A stretch of 64,000 bases of DNA, taken from NCBI GenBank assembly GCA_040954595.2, contig CM082594.2, positions 4,650,001 to 4,714,000 of the forward strand, written 5' to 3'. This document shows positions 1 through 13,112 of the stretch, in pieces (position 1 is the first letter of the stretch; each line of letters opens with the position of its first letter). The notes below the pieces were generated by a model. The model saw nothing but the letters and a program-made list of their open reading frames with translations, was not told the origin of the DNA and did not search any database. The stretch comes from Balanoglossus misakiensis. Lineage: Eukaryota; Hemichordata. Made by a program: the position numbers and the translations under genes.

Positions 1-2690
1 ATGTATTATACATACATTTCATTAATGTGTGTGTAGAAATTTATTTACATACGTGTGCATACATGTTTGTAAGTATACAGGTATATACAGTACACATAGA
101 ATTCCCAATGAACTGTTCTGTTCAATAAACAGTTGTGTATTTTAAAGAAGGAATTCATATGGCAACAAATGGTTTGCAGACATGAAAAAGATGAAAAACG
201 AGAAATTATAAATCAAGAAACAATTAACACAGGGACTATAATATGATTGTTATTTGTGGAGAGAACTCAGTCAGAAAATCAGTTGATGCTTTTATTCACC
301 AGATTTGTTTCTCGTATCGATTCTGCTAGCCCGTGTTGATGTTCTGTTCGCAGCCAATATAAAGTTTCACTAGCCAGTGATCTGATCCTTCTGTTTTTCA
401 ATTCTATTTACTATTGTATAATATTTTAAATAGCTTGCACTTAAATAGGGTAACTCAGAGCCCTTCTTAAATTTCTTATGTTTTGGTAATATTTATCAAT
501 CGGTTGTTAATACCAAACACAAGATAACCTGTTTTAAGTTTTATAACCGTGAAAATAATCCTGTAATACATAATAGAATGTAATTTGCTATTAGAGCTGA
601 GAGAATTTGTTTTGCAACCTGATCCAGTAGAGTTAACTGGCAGCAGGTCTGTTTGCTCACGTCCTTATTGCCATTCATCAGAAATATATATGTTATGATT
701 CCTTGGAGGCAGAAAAAAATCTCATTGGAATAAAAATGTTAATTTTCCATTATGATTAAAGACATGAATTAGACCCAATTTAGAGTAACTAGATACGTTT
801 TTTTAAAACAAGATTTTAGGTCTGATAAGCTATTTGTAAACGGCTTAGAGTATCTGAACATACTGAAAGCATCATCCTTAATATCAGTTGTTTTATTATC
901 TATAAGATATTAAGAGAAAAGAAACTGGAAGGTATCAGAACATGCAGAGTGTTTTACTGAGAATTGATACGCAATTTAAACAATCTTGTCAACTGGGCTG
1001 CAATGAAGTCACAGGGGGGAGCTCTGTTGATAAAAGCAATAACCCCAAAATGCTTACTGTCATCCGGAATGATGGAAGGAGAAATCAATTCAAAGCGTCT
1101 TCAGCTCTGGAAAGCTGCGATAGAGAACCGACTTATCAGAGGTCTAAAGTACCACCGCGCGCAATAATGGCGGAGCTAATATCACAAATAAGTGTTACTG
1201 CCAAACGCCATTAAAAGACGATGTTCGACTATAGGCTGATGTTCAGTTTGATCAGATTAGCAGAAAGCTATGCCCATTTAAGATACATGTATATGCCCAA
1301 GGATTTACTCCTTCCTTAATTACCCGTATTTAAGTCGTGTCTGCTGAAGTTACCGCAGTGTCAAAGGTGCCGGACTGACTGAGTGAGTCCAATCGGATCT
1401 TCTTTTTCACTGGGAAAAAAAATTGACGCGTTAACTGTCATTAATGGTTTCTTTGGCCGTGAAAGTACCTTCTGATTGGTATGACTTACAGCTGATATGA
1501 CTGCGCTTGTAAATTGAGCGCTCCGCAATCATAAAACTGAAATTCAGTGTACACGTGTCAGAATTGGTTAGCGTCGTTGGTTCGTAACGGGTTCTGAATG
1601 CAATTTCTGAAAGCAAGACGATAATACATGAGAATCGTGTCGTCGTGTCGATTAGTCAATGCGAGTGTGTGAGTCGGATATTAAATATCAGTCGGTTTTA
1701 TTCATGTTAATTTCATGTGAGCGCTTGCTATTTGAAATGCACATGAAACACCTTCTCGCGTATTGATGGAGTCATACAAACTGTGTACCAGTATACCGGT
1801 ACATGTACATGTAAGTGTGTTACCTGACAGTCCTAACAAGATTTCATAAACTGTCTATGATTGAAAAATTTCTGGCACATTTCAGAATATCCAGCCACTC
1901 GTACATGTGGCAGTATATCCATGCAAAGATGGAGTGGCTTTTCAAATGTGTACATCACCACATTTGATAAGCGATATTGATGACAACTGGATGGTGTATT
2001 TGATTAGATGGATTTAGTCATTGACGATAGCGATAACGGCTGTATGACATCATAAATGATCTTCTGAAATTTCTTTTTGCCGAGCTTTCATCGAGATTGA
2101 TGGCAGGTATATCCGGCAAAAAGGTTAATTGCAAGTCAGCGTGTTACACTATATTGAAATACAGGTTGTGTTATCTCTCTTTCCAAATGTAAGTGGCGGA
2201 TGTTTTTGAGCATCTATCGCTGCAAATAGCTCTTTCTTTTGACAGCAGCTTTGTAAAGGTTATAAAAACCTGCAAATGTTTGCCGGGATTGCTTGCAACA
2301 AAGCCACACTGTAATTTAATTCAGAGCAGTGCAATAATGTGTGTTCGCGTTCTCAAACGTGTTCCATTAGCCAGTTGTGTTAGTATTCCGAGCCACGAAC
2401 CAGAGTACCTATTTCGGGTGAAAGGTGATCAGAGAGGGATCTATTAAAATACGAGACGGACTGTCTCAGCGCATACTCCTGGAGAGAAAAGAGAAAACGT
2501 TTTCAATGTAAGGTGCATGATTAAGTTGTTGAGAGAAAAAAAAGACCTGAAATCGTTCAAATGAAATAAAACGGTTGAAATCATTAGTACGAGTACGTCT
2601 GCGGAGAACTTTGCTGCCCACAAAAAGCCAGACTGGTATTTCGGAAAGGATAATATGGAGCATGATGAGTGTTCTATATTTAGACTATCT
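1..2690. other. Noncoding DNA, no gene recognised
   Basis: AT-rich noncoding stretch. Short ORFs on both strands show no domain and no convincing splice-site pair. From about 1130 to 1640 the sequence is more complex and contains some CpG, so it could be weakly regulatory, but no clear motif cluster was seen. A TACCGGTA palindrome at 1794-1801 runs directly into a TACATGTACATG-type palindrome. Confidence 0.6.
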
Positions 2691-2910
2691 GCACAGTGAA
2701 ATGATGTCATTTAGTTGCGGTTGTCAATCACTGAGCCACTATCTAGCGTGTCGCAATCAGGCGCGATCCACCCACGTGAAACCCCGCTCTTACCCTGGTT
2801 TATTTTTTGACGTCATTCCACTAATTAGCATATGAAAGGCTCATAGCGCCAGTGGCCAATCCCCGGCGCCGATGCGTGCAGGAGTTGATATTTGTCTAAT
2901 TTTGTCTGGC
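2691..2910. promoter_or_regulatory. Candidate regulatory block with CRE, E-box, CCAAT and homeodomain motifs
   Basis: This is a CpG-containing, non-repetitive block inside AT-rich DNA. Visible sites are an E-box CACGTG at 2773-2778, a perfect palindromic CRE TGACGTCA at 2808-2815, a homeodomain core TAATTA at 2822-2827, CATATG at 2829-2834 and a CCAAT box at 2856-2860. All five lie within about 90 bp, a density typical of an enhancer or distal promoter. No exon or start codon with a matching splice site was recognised nearby. Function is inferred from motifs only. Confidence 0.35.
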
Positions 2911-3289
2911 TGTGAGTCGCACGATTTTTTTTCTTCTTTCAATCCCTGTATAATCGACTCATCAAATGAATAGAGAGTGGGCTCGAAGAAATGGAAGTCT
3001 GTCATTTTCCTCTATTCACGGTAGCTTCGGGAATCTCATTTTATTCTGGCTCATGTTTCTTTCATTCGCAGCAATTTTATGAATTTATTATCAGTAAACC
3101 CTTCTCGGTCACTTACTCCAATTCAACTACACAATGCAATTGGCTTCGAGGAAATTACCTTGTATTAATTTCATAATTTGATTAAAGGACATCTGACATA
3201 ACTGGTTAACCTGGACTGTTAGTTCAATCAAAGTCAAGATCAGTTCTGCGGACTTTCTTTTGTTTGGACATAGGTCGTCTCATTTGTTT
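2911..3289. other. Plain noncoding spacer
   Basis: AT-rich sequence between two candidate regulatory blocks. No repeat, exon or motif cluster was recognised. Confidence 0.5.
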
Positions 3290-3560
3290 GGAAGGTGATT
3301 GACAGGCCTCGATTATAAGCGGCGAAAGTAAATGGAATTCAGATCGGCCGCTGCTCGATGATCGAGGCAGCCATGTCCGCATCAGGGGCGATCGATGTGT
3401 GACAGTCGCGTCCGGGGTTTCCTCGTTCACTTGATTAAACGGTGAAGTGTTGACGCAGAGTGGGCCTGTGGAAGGGTCGCCCAGGCCAGGTCGAGCAGAA
3501 AATTGCCGCGTTTCTGCGTTCATTACCGTTGAATCTGAAACGGCGTTGATCGTAAATCAG
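3290..3560. promoter_or_regulatory. Candidate regulatory block with a PBX-MEIS/PREP site
   Basis: The block opens with TGATTGACAG at 3296-3305, which is the full consensus decamer bound by PBX-MEIS/PREP (TALE homeodomain) dimers. It is followed by a CpG-rich stretch from about 3325 to 3420 with CGATCGAT- and CGGCCG-like words. No coding pattern was recognised. The block is only about 400 bp from the one at 2691-2910, and the two may form one composite element. Confidence 0.35.
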
Positions 3561-3817
3561 CCGCCATGTTTAACATGCATGAGGAAACGAATGAATGTTA
3601 AAATGCACAGGTTGATCAGCAAACATGAAGGTGACGTTACGAAAACCGTTAAGGTCAACCGTCTATCTGTCTTTGTCATATACTGCAACTTCTGTCTATA
3701 GTGGTAGAATATTTTATTGAAAGGAAAGAGTGGGTAGTTCTTCTCTCCTTCACATGGGTGGCAGCTGTTATTCTTAAACAATTGATAATACAAAAATACT
3801 CTGCAAACCAAACATTT

Positions 3818-3842
3818 TCATCATCATCATCATCATCATCAT
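3818..3842. repeat. (TCA)n microsatellite
   Basis: About eight perfect TCA units. The serine or aspartate runs seen in overlapping short ORFs come from this repeat and are not evidence of a protein. Confidence 0.9.
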
Positions 3843-6800
3843 TTATTATTGGTGTAGAATGGAGTATTGCCAATAGATGTATTAAAACTTTGCTGCATGC
3901 TTCAGGCTGGCATTTCCTTCAACAGAAAATGTTGCAGTTACAAGATTTCATCCTTTCCTCACAGTCAAACTCGTTTCCATCTAACTGCATGCACACGTAT
4001 TGGTGAACTTTCTCATTTATTATATGGGAAGGAAATCATCATTTATTTAAAAGCATGTTTTAGTAGAAATTGCTGCATGCAAGTTTGCAATTCTTTGTTC
4101 CGAAAGCGAAAAACCCTGGGAGGAAGCAGCATGTAGCCATGAATATTTTTTCCGTACAAAATTTGACCCCCTCGTCCTATTTTCAGTAAATGCCTGGAAG
4201 AGATGAGAACAGAATGCAACCCTAGGAATGACATCGATTTCAGATGGTGAATCCGTAATCCTCCCATAAAGTATGTATAGCTGAAAGATTTCATGCCCAA
4301 GAAGGGTTCACCTGTGCATATTTCATCATTGTACAAAGTATACAACAACCCTCTTACAAAATATTTGCAAATTTAAAGTTTGCACGGCCCCTAACTGGAT
4401 CTTAAAAGCAAGACATTTTCATGATTGTAAACATAAATTTATTCTTTCACATATTTTATATAATTAAAGTAATGAAGGGGTAAGGTAAATAATGTAATCT
4501 TTAGTTGTTAGTACATTGTACCGTTAAAAAAGATTAAAATCTAAATGCTAGGATTTTACAGACCTTTTTTCCCTGATTTGTGTAGTTTGTTTGTATATCA
4601 TTTGCATGTGTCATTGTGCAGAATAATTCTCATTCAGGACTAAATAAATCCACCTGGTTTGCTTTCGAAGAGTCTTTGATTATTGTAAAGGGATAGAAGT
4701 GTTCACACTGACAGGTCATAAATCAACATTCCTCATCACATGTATTCAAAATTTTATATGTCACGTCATATGTTTTATGATTTAAACCCTTGTCATCTTC
4801 TCTGGCTTTGTGAAATATTATTATTCTGCCACAATTGGCTTTGATGCGTACCGGTAGAATGTGTCACTTCTATAAAGTGTACTTTGATATGTAAATTCAA
4901 GAGATGAGCGCTCATAAAAATTCTCTACAGCGACGCTACATTATAGGAGTTTTTACCTAAAATTCCCTTAATGTAGAAGTTGCACATTATAAATTGAAGG
5001 GCTCCTAAAAGCCTGTGAAATTCTTTTTCAAGATATTTTTAGACTCCAAATACCTTGTGGCCCACGGTAAAGCTTTCATCAAATTAGAGATAGTCAATCT
5101 GTCCGTTGAATGCAGAGCTAAAAATATCGCAAATCACACCTACGTTTTTCCCCCACATAATTGTTTTCAAGCTCCGGTCACTCAGTCTTTAAGCCAGCAC
5201 AGATTTTGTCATAAATACCTGCGTAGGTTGCCCTCAGTAAAATCTAATTTCTATTCCTCCCACTGAAAAAATCCTGCCGTTCGGTTACTACCTCGGGTAA
5301 TATCCGAATTTTCGCCCCAAACGTTAATGAGTTTTTCACTACATTTATATTGATCTGGCGGCACCCGAAGAAGTTCAAAGATTAATATCGGACGTTAAAA
5401 TATTGATTTTTGTACCCTGACCCTGTTTTGAATGAATCCCACAACTTCAGTTCAAACAAATACAACAATTTCCTGCTGCCGTAATATGTGAATATAATCA
5501 AGCGTATGAAAATTATCGTGACGTAGGCTGTTGATATAAAAACAGATGGGGACAGATACTACGCAGTGTTTAGATTTTTTTATGCTTGCGTGACTCTGAA
5601 AGAGATATCAGATTTGTACTGAAAGCCGGAATTAATGAATTAACTGGGCATTAGAGAAATGTATTCAGGAAGACTGTTTTTCTCTCTCTCAAAAAAGCCA
5701 GTGTCTGGACAGGACGTTATTAGAGCCATCCATGCAGTCAGACAGTCTGGCTTGTGCAAAGCCTTCAGATGTCCCCTTTGTGTTCCGGTTGCCAGTTGCC
5801 GAGATTAAACCATCAGATATCACTTCAGTGATCGGGATTCCTCTTCGTATTATTTGTCCTGGGTCTCCATTCGTCATTGTCACGTCGATCACAAAGATTT
5901 GGAATTTCGTCACAGTCACATATCCGGAGTGATTTTTCTTTCATTCAGTCCCGGCCTCCCTCTCCGCCCACTCACGAACAGATGTGTGTACCAGTGTATA
6001 CGGACATTACGTGGCGAAATATGCTGGTTATGGTATGCAGGCCATCATTCATATCAATCTTATTGAAGTGGGCAGATATGTCTGTGAGCGTGTCCCATTG
6101 CTTTTATACAAACCGAACATTGTTGTGCTGCTAAAAATAAAACGGCCAAAGGGTGACACAGTTTTATCTGTGAAAGGTCAAGTCTAGTGTGATTGTAAAG
6201 CAGAAAATAAAAAGCTTGTTTTGCTGTCCATAAACCAGGTAACTGTTTACAGGAAAAGTTACCCTGAAGTAGTGTAAATTTGAGAAGAAATATGTTAACT
6301 TTTTTCTTTCAATGTAGTCCTTTTAGTGTTGTCATGTGGTATTTTATTTACCACAACATGGGACACTGTAGTCATTTTCTTCTCTATCCCATCCACCCAT
6401 TACCTATAGCTTTCATCACAACATGTACAGTAAGATGTTTACGTTGATGGTTTTGATAAAATTTGGTTTTTGTTATTAAGTGAGGTAGTGACGAGGCATT
6501 TGTTATTAAATTTGGGAGATTTCGTATGTCAACATCAGTTTTAACCTAAAAAATATTCATACCCGATGGTTTTGATGAGCATCCTTCCGGCAGATGTGAC
6601 TGGCAGTAGTACAGTGGACCTACTTTTGTTACATTTTTGTTATTGCAACGTCTCTGTAACATGTGTTTTAATGTAGACCTTTTGTCCACCAGTGTACCTG
6701 GTGTTTTGTTCATTGTTTGTTTTTATGTGCCCATCTTGGGCAGTCCTGTGTTGTGTGATCCATGACTGATTGGACTTCTGCTATTGGAAATTAATAACAA

Positions 6801-7019
6801 ATACGATTGCAAGGGCTCTCCCCCACCCCCTTCATCTTGTCATTTCTACACAATGAACTTAACGGTTTTTGATTCTCACGAGATGCGTGCGAAACCCTTG
6901 TTTGCTGTTCAACAGAAACAAAGACGTTAAAAAGTGATAAATCATCTGTCGATTGAGTAAAAGTAAATTGGGCATTGATTCCAGGATTAACGACTGACAT
7001 AATTTATAGCACATACACT
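3843..7019. other. Noncoding DNA, no gene recognised
   Basis: Mostly AT-rich, low-complexity sequence. The part from 5690 to 6010 is more GC-balanced and has overlapping short ORFs on both strands. None shows a known domain or a paired acceptor and donor. A TACCGGTA palindrome is present at 4849-4856. Confidence 0.55.
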
Positions 7020-7250
7020 TGACCCGCGGAACAAGGACGATGAAATCGCATTGTAATTTCAGGATTTACCAAGCAGGCGTAATTTATCGCCACTGCTAAG
7101 TGGGTACATTTCAGCCAACTGGAAAGCTGTCATTTGTACGTCATTCCGCGCGATCATCCTGTCCAGCTCGCGTTTATTATGAATGATTTCTTTTCCTAGT
7201 GTTACCTCATCACATGTAATGGTTGTAGCCGAACCCATGAAATGTTAACT
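7020..7250. promoter_or_regulatory. Candidate noncoding regulatory block
   Basis: CpG-containing unique sequence with a Hox/Cdx-like TTTATTATGA word near 7173-7182 and several GCG/CGC words around 7020-7170. The contrast with the flanking AT-rich DNA is the main evidence. No coding potential was recognised. Confidence 0.25.
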
Positions 7251-9199
7251 TAATGTTCCGCAAGGATTACCTGTTCATCTTGTGTGAGTTATTTGTATTT
7301 TAATATTTAATGATGCCTGCATTCGCGACGGCCGAGGCTGTAAGCCATTCGCGGATGCGGCATGAAAGATTTAAGGAAAAACTTCTCTTAAAACTGATGG
7401 TGTAGATTGATTTCTCTCTTTCTCGGAGGTTCAATCTCTGAGAAGTCAGCACCTTGCACGTGCTACTCTCATTTAAACTGAAAATAACCCCAGACTGTAA
7501 TAACTGTGGCAACTTTTGATATCCAATAGCAGCGACTGGAAAAGTTGGATCAATGAATTTACGTGGCCGGTCGTGTCTGGGCGAGCTATATGTTCCATCA
7601 GACGTGCCTTAAATGATTGATGACTTGTAATGGCACAATTTGGCACCACACAGCTTAATTCATTTATGCAAGTCAGATTTCTGTAACCATGGGTTTGCCG
7701 GCTTTAAGGATGGTGATTTACATAAATCATTCAATCTGGAGCAAAGTGAGACCTCAGTGTTTGTGTGCAGAATACCGTATTGATTTGCATACTACTCATT
7801 TACATCTTGTTTGGTACATGCACCATGTGTATTGGGGTTATCAAGTGAACGATTAATACAGTTGGTGAATCTTCGTCTCCTGGGTCATTTAGAAAAATTA
7901 AACATGGAGCATATGGCTTCTGTTTACCGAACAAAGTAGGATCCGGTTCATTTTCGATACCAAACCTAGCTGTGCTCACCAAGCACAAACTGTGATTTTG
8001 CCTGGACTTGTATAGGCAGGACAGACTGTGTAAAAACCTGGAAATGTTAATTTCAAAGATTCTTCAGTAGACTGGAATTTCTAGCAATATAAGTTGAATG
8101 TGGTTTGATGAAATAGGTACTAAATGTTATGCATGTGTCATTATAATCTATCATAATCAATTGCAATGATGCATAATGTGCCATAATATTTTACAAGGCT
8201 GGTAAATTATTGCATTCCAGAACTTTACACTGTGTCCATGCAAGTTTATTATATTCATTTCACGTATTCCCAATTAATAACCATGTGCTGAAAGAAGCGA
8301 AATTACAAAGTCATCCTGATGAAATTTATTGACGCAATTACGGTTCATCTTGTACACACGGAGGTAGTAGACTTCACAGAATCAACAGATTTGTTCATCA
8401 ATACCGAATAAGTTATAACCTGCACTGTGTGTTTTATTCAGCTACCTGGCCTGGCACAGAGATAGATTGCTTATTTAGCAAGTACCGGTATTGCGTTTCA
8501 CAAGCTAAAGAAATCAGACAGGCGTATTACTTAAATCGTCCCACTTGCTGATGTCAGATGTGGGAAGGGAGTGATCACAGCATCCGACAGGATGTTCATC
8601 AGATGTTTTCACAGTGAGAGTGGCTTTTTTGAAAATTGATTCAAGGCATGATTAATTAAACCCCTTGCTCAGGCTAGTCAGCTTAATTGGATTGTTTTCC
8701 TGTATACCTGTATTGGAAAACGTCAGCTCAATTCTTTAATTGTCAAGGGAAACTGAATTTGTCAGGGTACAAATTCAATCTCTCAGTGGTTGACTTTGAA
8801 GCTTTAATGTCCTATAATAACACAGGTTCAAGGTCAGATAATAAGGTATTTTTCATGGTAAACATTTCCAGTGCTATTATCAAGATCAGCTGGTTATAAA
8901 TACAAAGATCTGCAATTAATCTGATAATGTATCTGACTGCCACTGACAGTATTTCTTGTTAAGTCAGAATGAGTGTGTATTGGCCATCTGAGAAATGTCT
9001 GTGTTGATGGCTCGGATGAAACTGCAAATTCCTATCAGGTCTTCTAGGTGAGCATTTACTCTTAGATGTCCTGATAAGCTTTCATGTCTTACAACTGTAA
9101 CACAAATAGTTTTCACCCTAGTCTGGCTGATATATGTGAAAGTCGTTCTGGTACTTTCTCATTTCCTTGCATGTTTATAGACAACTTGAACTTGAAAAC
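7251..9199. other. Noncoding DNA with isolated motifs
   Basis: No exon or repeat family was recognised. Isolated sites are a POU octamer (ATTTGCAT) at 7783-7790, a PBX-HOX-like TGATTGAT at 7614-7621 and a TACCGGTA palindrome at 8483-8490. Short ORFs here lack domains. Confidence 0.5.
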
Positions 9200-9560
9200 A
9201 ATAAACAAAGGATCAACGGGGAAAGGGCCTGTTGTCCGTCGTCAGCTCTGCTCCAATTTCCGCAAAGCGGCAATCTTCTTTTTGCGAAATTGCATTACCG
9301 CACGGGGACAACTGAATGCAATGATTGATAGCATTATTGCTAAATTAATCCAGCACTCTTGAAATAGCTCTGGAGATGGATCCGCCAACTTGTCTTGTCC
9401 CCGGACGCATTGTTGCCGTCACAGAAAAAGTGACGCACATCCAATTAAGCATGAAGGCGGTGGTGTCTCTATCTCCCGGCGTTGTGACGTTCTTTCGTGT
9501 TTTCATGCCACTTCAAATATTAATTAGATGCGAGGGAGCTGGCCACCACGGCCTGACCGT
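9200..9560. promoter_or_regulatory. Candidate regulatory block with PBX-HOX and OTX-like sites
   Basis: CpG-containing unique DNA. It contains TGATTGAT (PBX-HOX composite) at 9322-9329, TAATCC (OTX/PITX core) at 9346-9351 and a TTAATTAG homeodomain word near 9520-9530. The overlapping short ORFs read across it in several frames with no recognised family, which fits a conserved noncoding element better than an exon. Confidence 0.33.
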
Positions 9561-11374
9561 AGATATAATGATTGTCCAGAGATCAGTAATATACATTTCA
9601 ACTATTTATATTTCAAGGGTCACAGAAATCTTACTTGATTACCCGAGGTTGGACATGAAAGGGGAAATTATGGGACTTGCGTGGTGGTCGTAATGAAATT
9701 TTGCATCTGAAAATTCATTTTGTCAGCTGAGATACATGACTTAGAGTACCAAGGTTTTACCTGTGAGTTTCTTAAATAGAGTTTTCAGCGACCCTGCAGG
9801 ACTATACTACGATGCAGATTTTGTCAACAATTTATGAATTACAGCGACCATTATGTCTAAATCAATAATGTTCTGATGTCATGCAATTCCGCTTCATGTT
9901 ACTGTGTTTATTGGTCCCCTAGCTTCAGTGCATCCCTGCTGCTTACAAGCCCCAATGCTTGAAGAATTCAGCTCATTGTGATTGGTTCAATAATGGTGAG
10001 ACCGACAGTATTCTTGGAACACGGCCTGTTATTCATGGTCCATGATTCAGGCAAACATAACCACAGTTTCAAAGTCAGTCAATGCATGCAGGATCACGTT
10101 TGTGCTTGCTTAAGCTGAATCCTGGGATTTTCAACATACTTTTCTGAGAAACGCTCAGAATGAAAAAAAAAAAACATGCATATGATTTATGAGTTATGTT
10201 TCCATCAAAGTATTGGAACAGCTAGTGTTTATATTTTCCCCACTAATGTGCAGAAGCATCACATCATATGAGCAGATCACAAAATCATAAAAAGCAACCA
10301 TGGACCAGGACATCGCTAATACCTTTGAATTCCTGACTTTATATTAAACCAAAATGTATATTACATCATCATGATGAACCATACAGAATACCTAAGTGAT
10401 AAATCATGTAGTTACCAATCCAGCCTTCACTGACTATTTTTTGTGGCTTTTTTGACAACTTGCTATTCAGGCATATCTACCGGTATACATGTGTGTTCAT
10501 TCCACCTGTCTTGTACCAGCATGTGCATGCATGCATTACTCTACTCTCATCAGATGGTTGCTGTGTATACCCCTGGTACACACAGTACACCTACATGAAC
10601 AACATGCCTGGGGCTTGTCTATGTTATTGGCGGCATGTCTACTCAATCTCAACAAGTATTCAAGGTCACCTCAGGTCACAGTGTTGAGTTTGGGGTATCC
10701 TTGACGATCTCAAGAGGGAGGTTGTCACCACCAGACGCGATCCTCAAATGTACTTAAGTAATACGGGTCTTTGATAGTCTTGCCATTTTCTCGAGGGAAT
10801 CGGACAAAATTGCAAATTCATTGATTTTTTTCTCCCCAGTTCTGTGCCGGAGGTCGGTCCATCTTGGGCTCTCAGTAGACTCGCGGCTTGATGACACATC
10901 CAGGAATTTAAACCATCCCCGTAATGGCTGGAATATACGTTGACACTAAAAACACTAAAAGTGAATTATGGCCAACTGAAAAAGTACAGAAATCCAGTGA
11001 CAGACTGCATGTCAAAATCCTGATACACTGCCATCAAATGAGCAGCTACGGAAGCCAAACTATCGGCAACAAAAAATGCAGGGTAGATTCTAATTTCAGA
11101 CAGAATGGCCTGTAAGCTGTTGTGTTCTGTTGGTACGAGTGTTAATTAAATTGCATTGGGATAAAAAGTGTGGGGAAGGAAGATTTCTCGCTGGAAGGAT
11201 AAGTCTCTCCTCATTTGAAAGTTACTATTCTAATCACCACTGAGTACAAATTCTCCAACATCTATCAGATATTTATTGCAAGAAATAGTCATATATGGAA
11301 ATTTGTTTGATGTGATCTTTTTCCAATTGAGGAACTAACCATTGAGCTTAATGTTTTTTCTTCAAAAATTGGTC
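9561..11374. other. Noncoding DNA, no gene recognised
   Basis: No exon with supporting splice sites was seen. The stretch contains a 12-A run at about 10163-10174 and a TACCGGTA palindrome at 10478-10485. Confidence 0.5.
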
Positions 11375-11377
11375 TAT

Positions 11378-11420
<43 letters not shown>
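11375..11420. repeat. (ATTT)n microsatellite
   Basis: Forty-six bases of perfect or near-perfect ATTT/TTTA units, about eleven copies. Confidence 0.95.
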
Positions 11421-12972
11421 TATTGGGGGATAAATACTATAATATTGAAATTAAAGTAACAAGGATCAGTTTGTTGAGTAATGAGGACGTGATACCGTGA
11501 TGAAAATAAAGTGTCTGTCTGATGTCTGTGTGTGCGTATTTATAGATGAAGCTATAGATGTTCCTTTCTGTCGGTGCATTACACAGAATGACTGCGCTCT
11601 CCGTCCTGAAGGCATTTCTAATTGTAGCGACAAATCATCCTATTGTATGGTTTCTTGATATACAAATAAATTACTTTTGCCGCTGGGCGTCCCAGTAATT
11701 GATTAACTGAATAAGTCCTCGGCTGGGTTTTTACCATTTTTAATGCCAACACCGTCAATTTGTTAATTTGGTTGATAACGGCTGCCTGGATTTTTTTTCT
11801 CTCGCCTGGGGTATTGATACTTAAAAAGATTTTTTTTTCCTAAGCGCTAGAAATCAGATGGTTGCTTGTTGTAGCATGCACCACATTAGACTTAACCTGA
11901 TAAATTGCAGAACTAAACACTAGTAACTATGAAAAATCAAATTTACTGGTTTCATCATGTATTTGAAAACAAAGCTATACTCTATCTGATTAACCCTTTT
12001 AATGCATGTCAACTTGTTGTAATTTTTCACCAAATCAACCTCATAACTTTTACCATATTTTTCCGCTGAAAGTTTGATCAAGACCTGCAGGTAATGGAAA
12101 ATTATGGTGACTTGGTCTAGAATTAAAAGAAAAAAGGGGGAAAAATGTGCAAAAATGATAAAAAAAGTTGAACGGGAACAGACGTAGAGACCACAGACCT
12201 AAGTATTTGGAAGAGACAGCACAGTACATCTTAACATCTGATTTTAATCAGGCTGGACAATGACGTGCATCTCCTGCTAAATATCTCTAATGTAGCATAC
12301 TTGCCCAGAAATTGTGTTTCAGGGACATTTCTTATCTGGCAAATTTTTATCCTCTGAGACTTTAAAATTAATCCTTAAAGCACCTTGATGTAATTTTTGG
12401 GGGTAAATCTTGTATTCATGACGTTGTATTTGTGTCAGGAAAGCAGGAAGGTTGTATAGGCACAGAAGTTGAACATTGCCCATCATGTTGTACTTTTTTT
12501 AAGTGTTGCTCGGACTAAATCCGACACTCCATTCAACCGTGGAGGAATCACCGTTTGCTGAGTTCCATCGCATTCGATGTAATCTCGGCAAGATAGCAGA
12601 CATGTTTTAGTCGTTCAAAGAAAAATACCAGAGCCAGCTGTTAGGCACTTACTGGGCTGGAGATATCTGTGAATCGCATCTACGACGGCCGTGTGGTACC
12701 ACATTAAAGCTCTGAAAGCCCCTATTTATACTTCTTGGAGTCAAACATCAAATGCATTTATCTCTGCCTGTTATCTTTAGTTAGTCTTTTGATCCTGCAA
12801 TTAGAGAACCCTTTCAAATGTTTGTCGTTGATCTCGTGAACCTGACATTGGCCTTGAAACGTTTCATTATGGAAATGTTTCATTAACACTATCAGATACA
12901 TAGTTTTCTATTTTCAAAAATATCTTGAAACATCTTTAAGCTGTCAAATGTTTATTTAAAATAATTGTTACA
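11421..12972. other. Noncoding DNA, partly complex
   Basis: No gene was recognised. The segments at about 11560-11730 and 12500-12720 are less AT-rich than their surroundings and could be weak regulatory elements, but no diagnostic motif cluster was seen. Confidence 0.45.
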
Positions 12973-13112
12973 TTTCATCAGACAATTAAAATCATTTTTA
13001 TTTAATAATTATTTTTGTGATAGAAAATTTCTCTGATGTTTTTTATTATGTTTCATCAAACAATTAAAATCATTTTTATTTAATAAATAGAAAATTTCTG
13101 TTGTTTTTTTAT
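12973..13112. repeat. Local tandem duplication, two diverged copies
   Basis: Copy 1 runs from about 12973 to 13048 and copy 2 from about 13051 to 13112. They share TTTCATCA(G/A)ACAATTAAAA at the start and TAGAAAATTTCT later. Copy 2 has lost roughly 15 bases in the middle. The period is 78 bp. The sequence is very AT-rich and shows no coding features. Confidence 0.8.

Noticed and set aside
3818-3842. Serine or aspartate run in short ORFs
   Set aside because: Produced by the (TCA)n microsatellite.
6481-6496. TGAGGTAGTGA word resembling the let-7 seed region
   Set aside because: Diverges after the first ten bases and no hairpin arm was seen.
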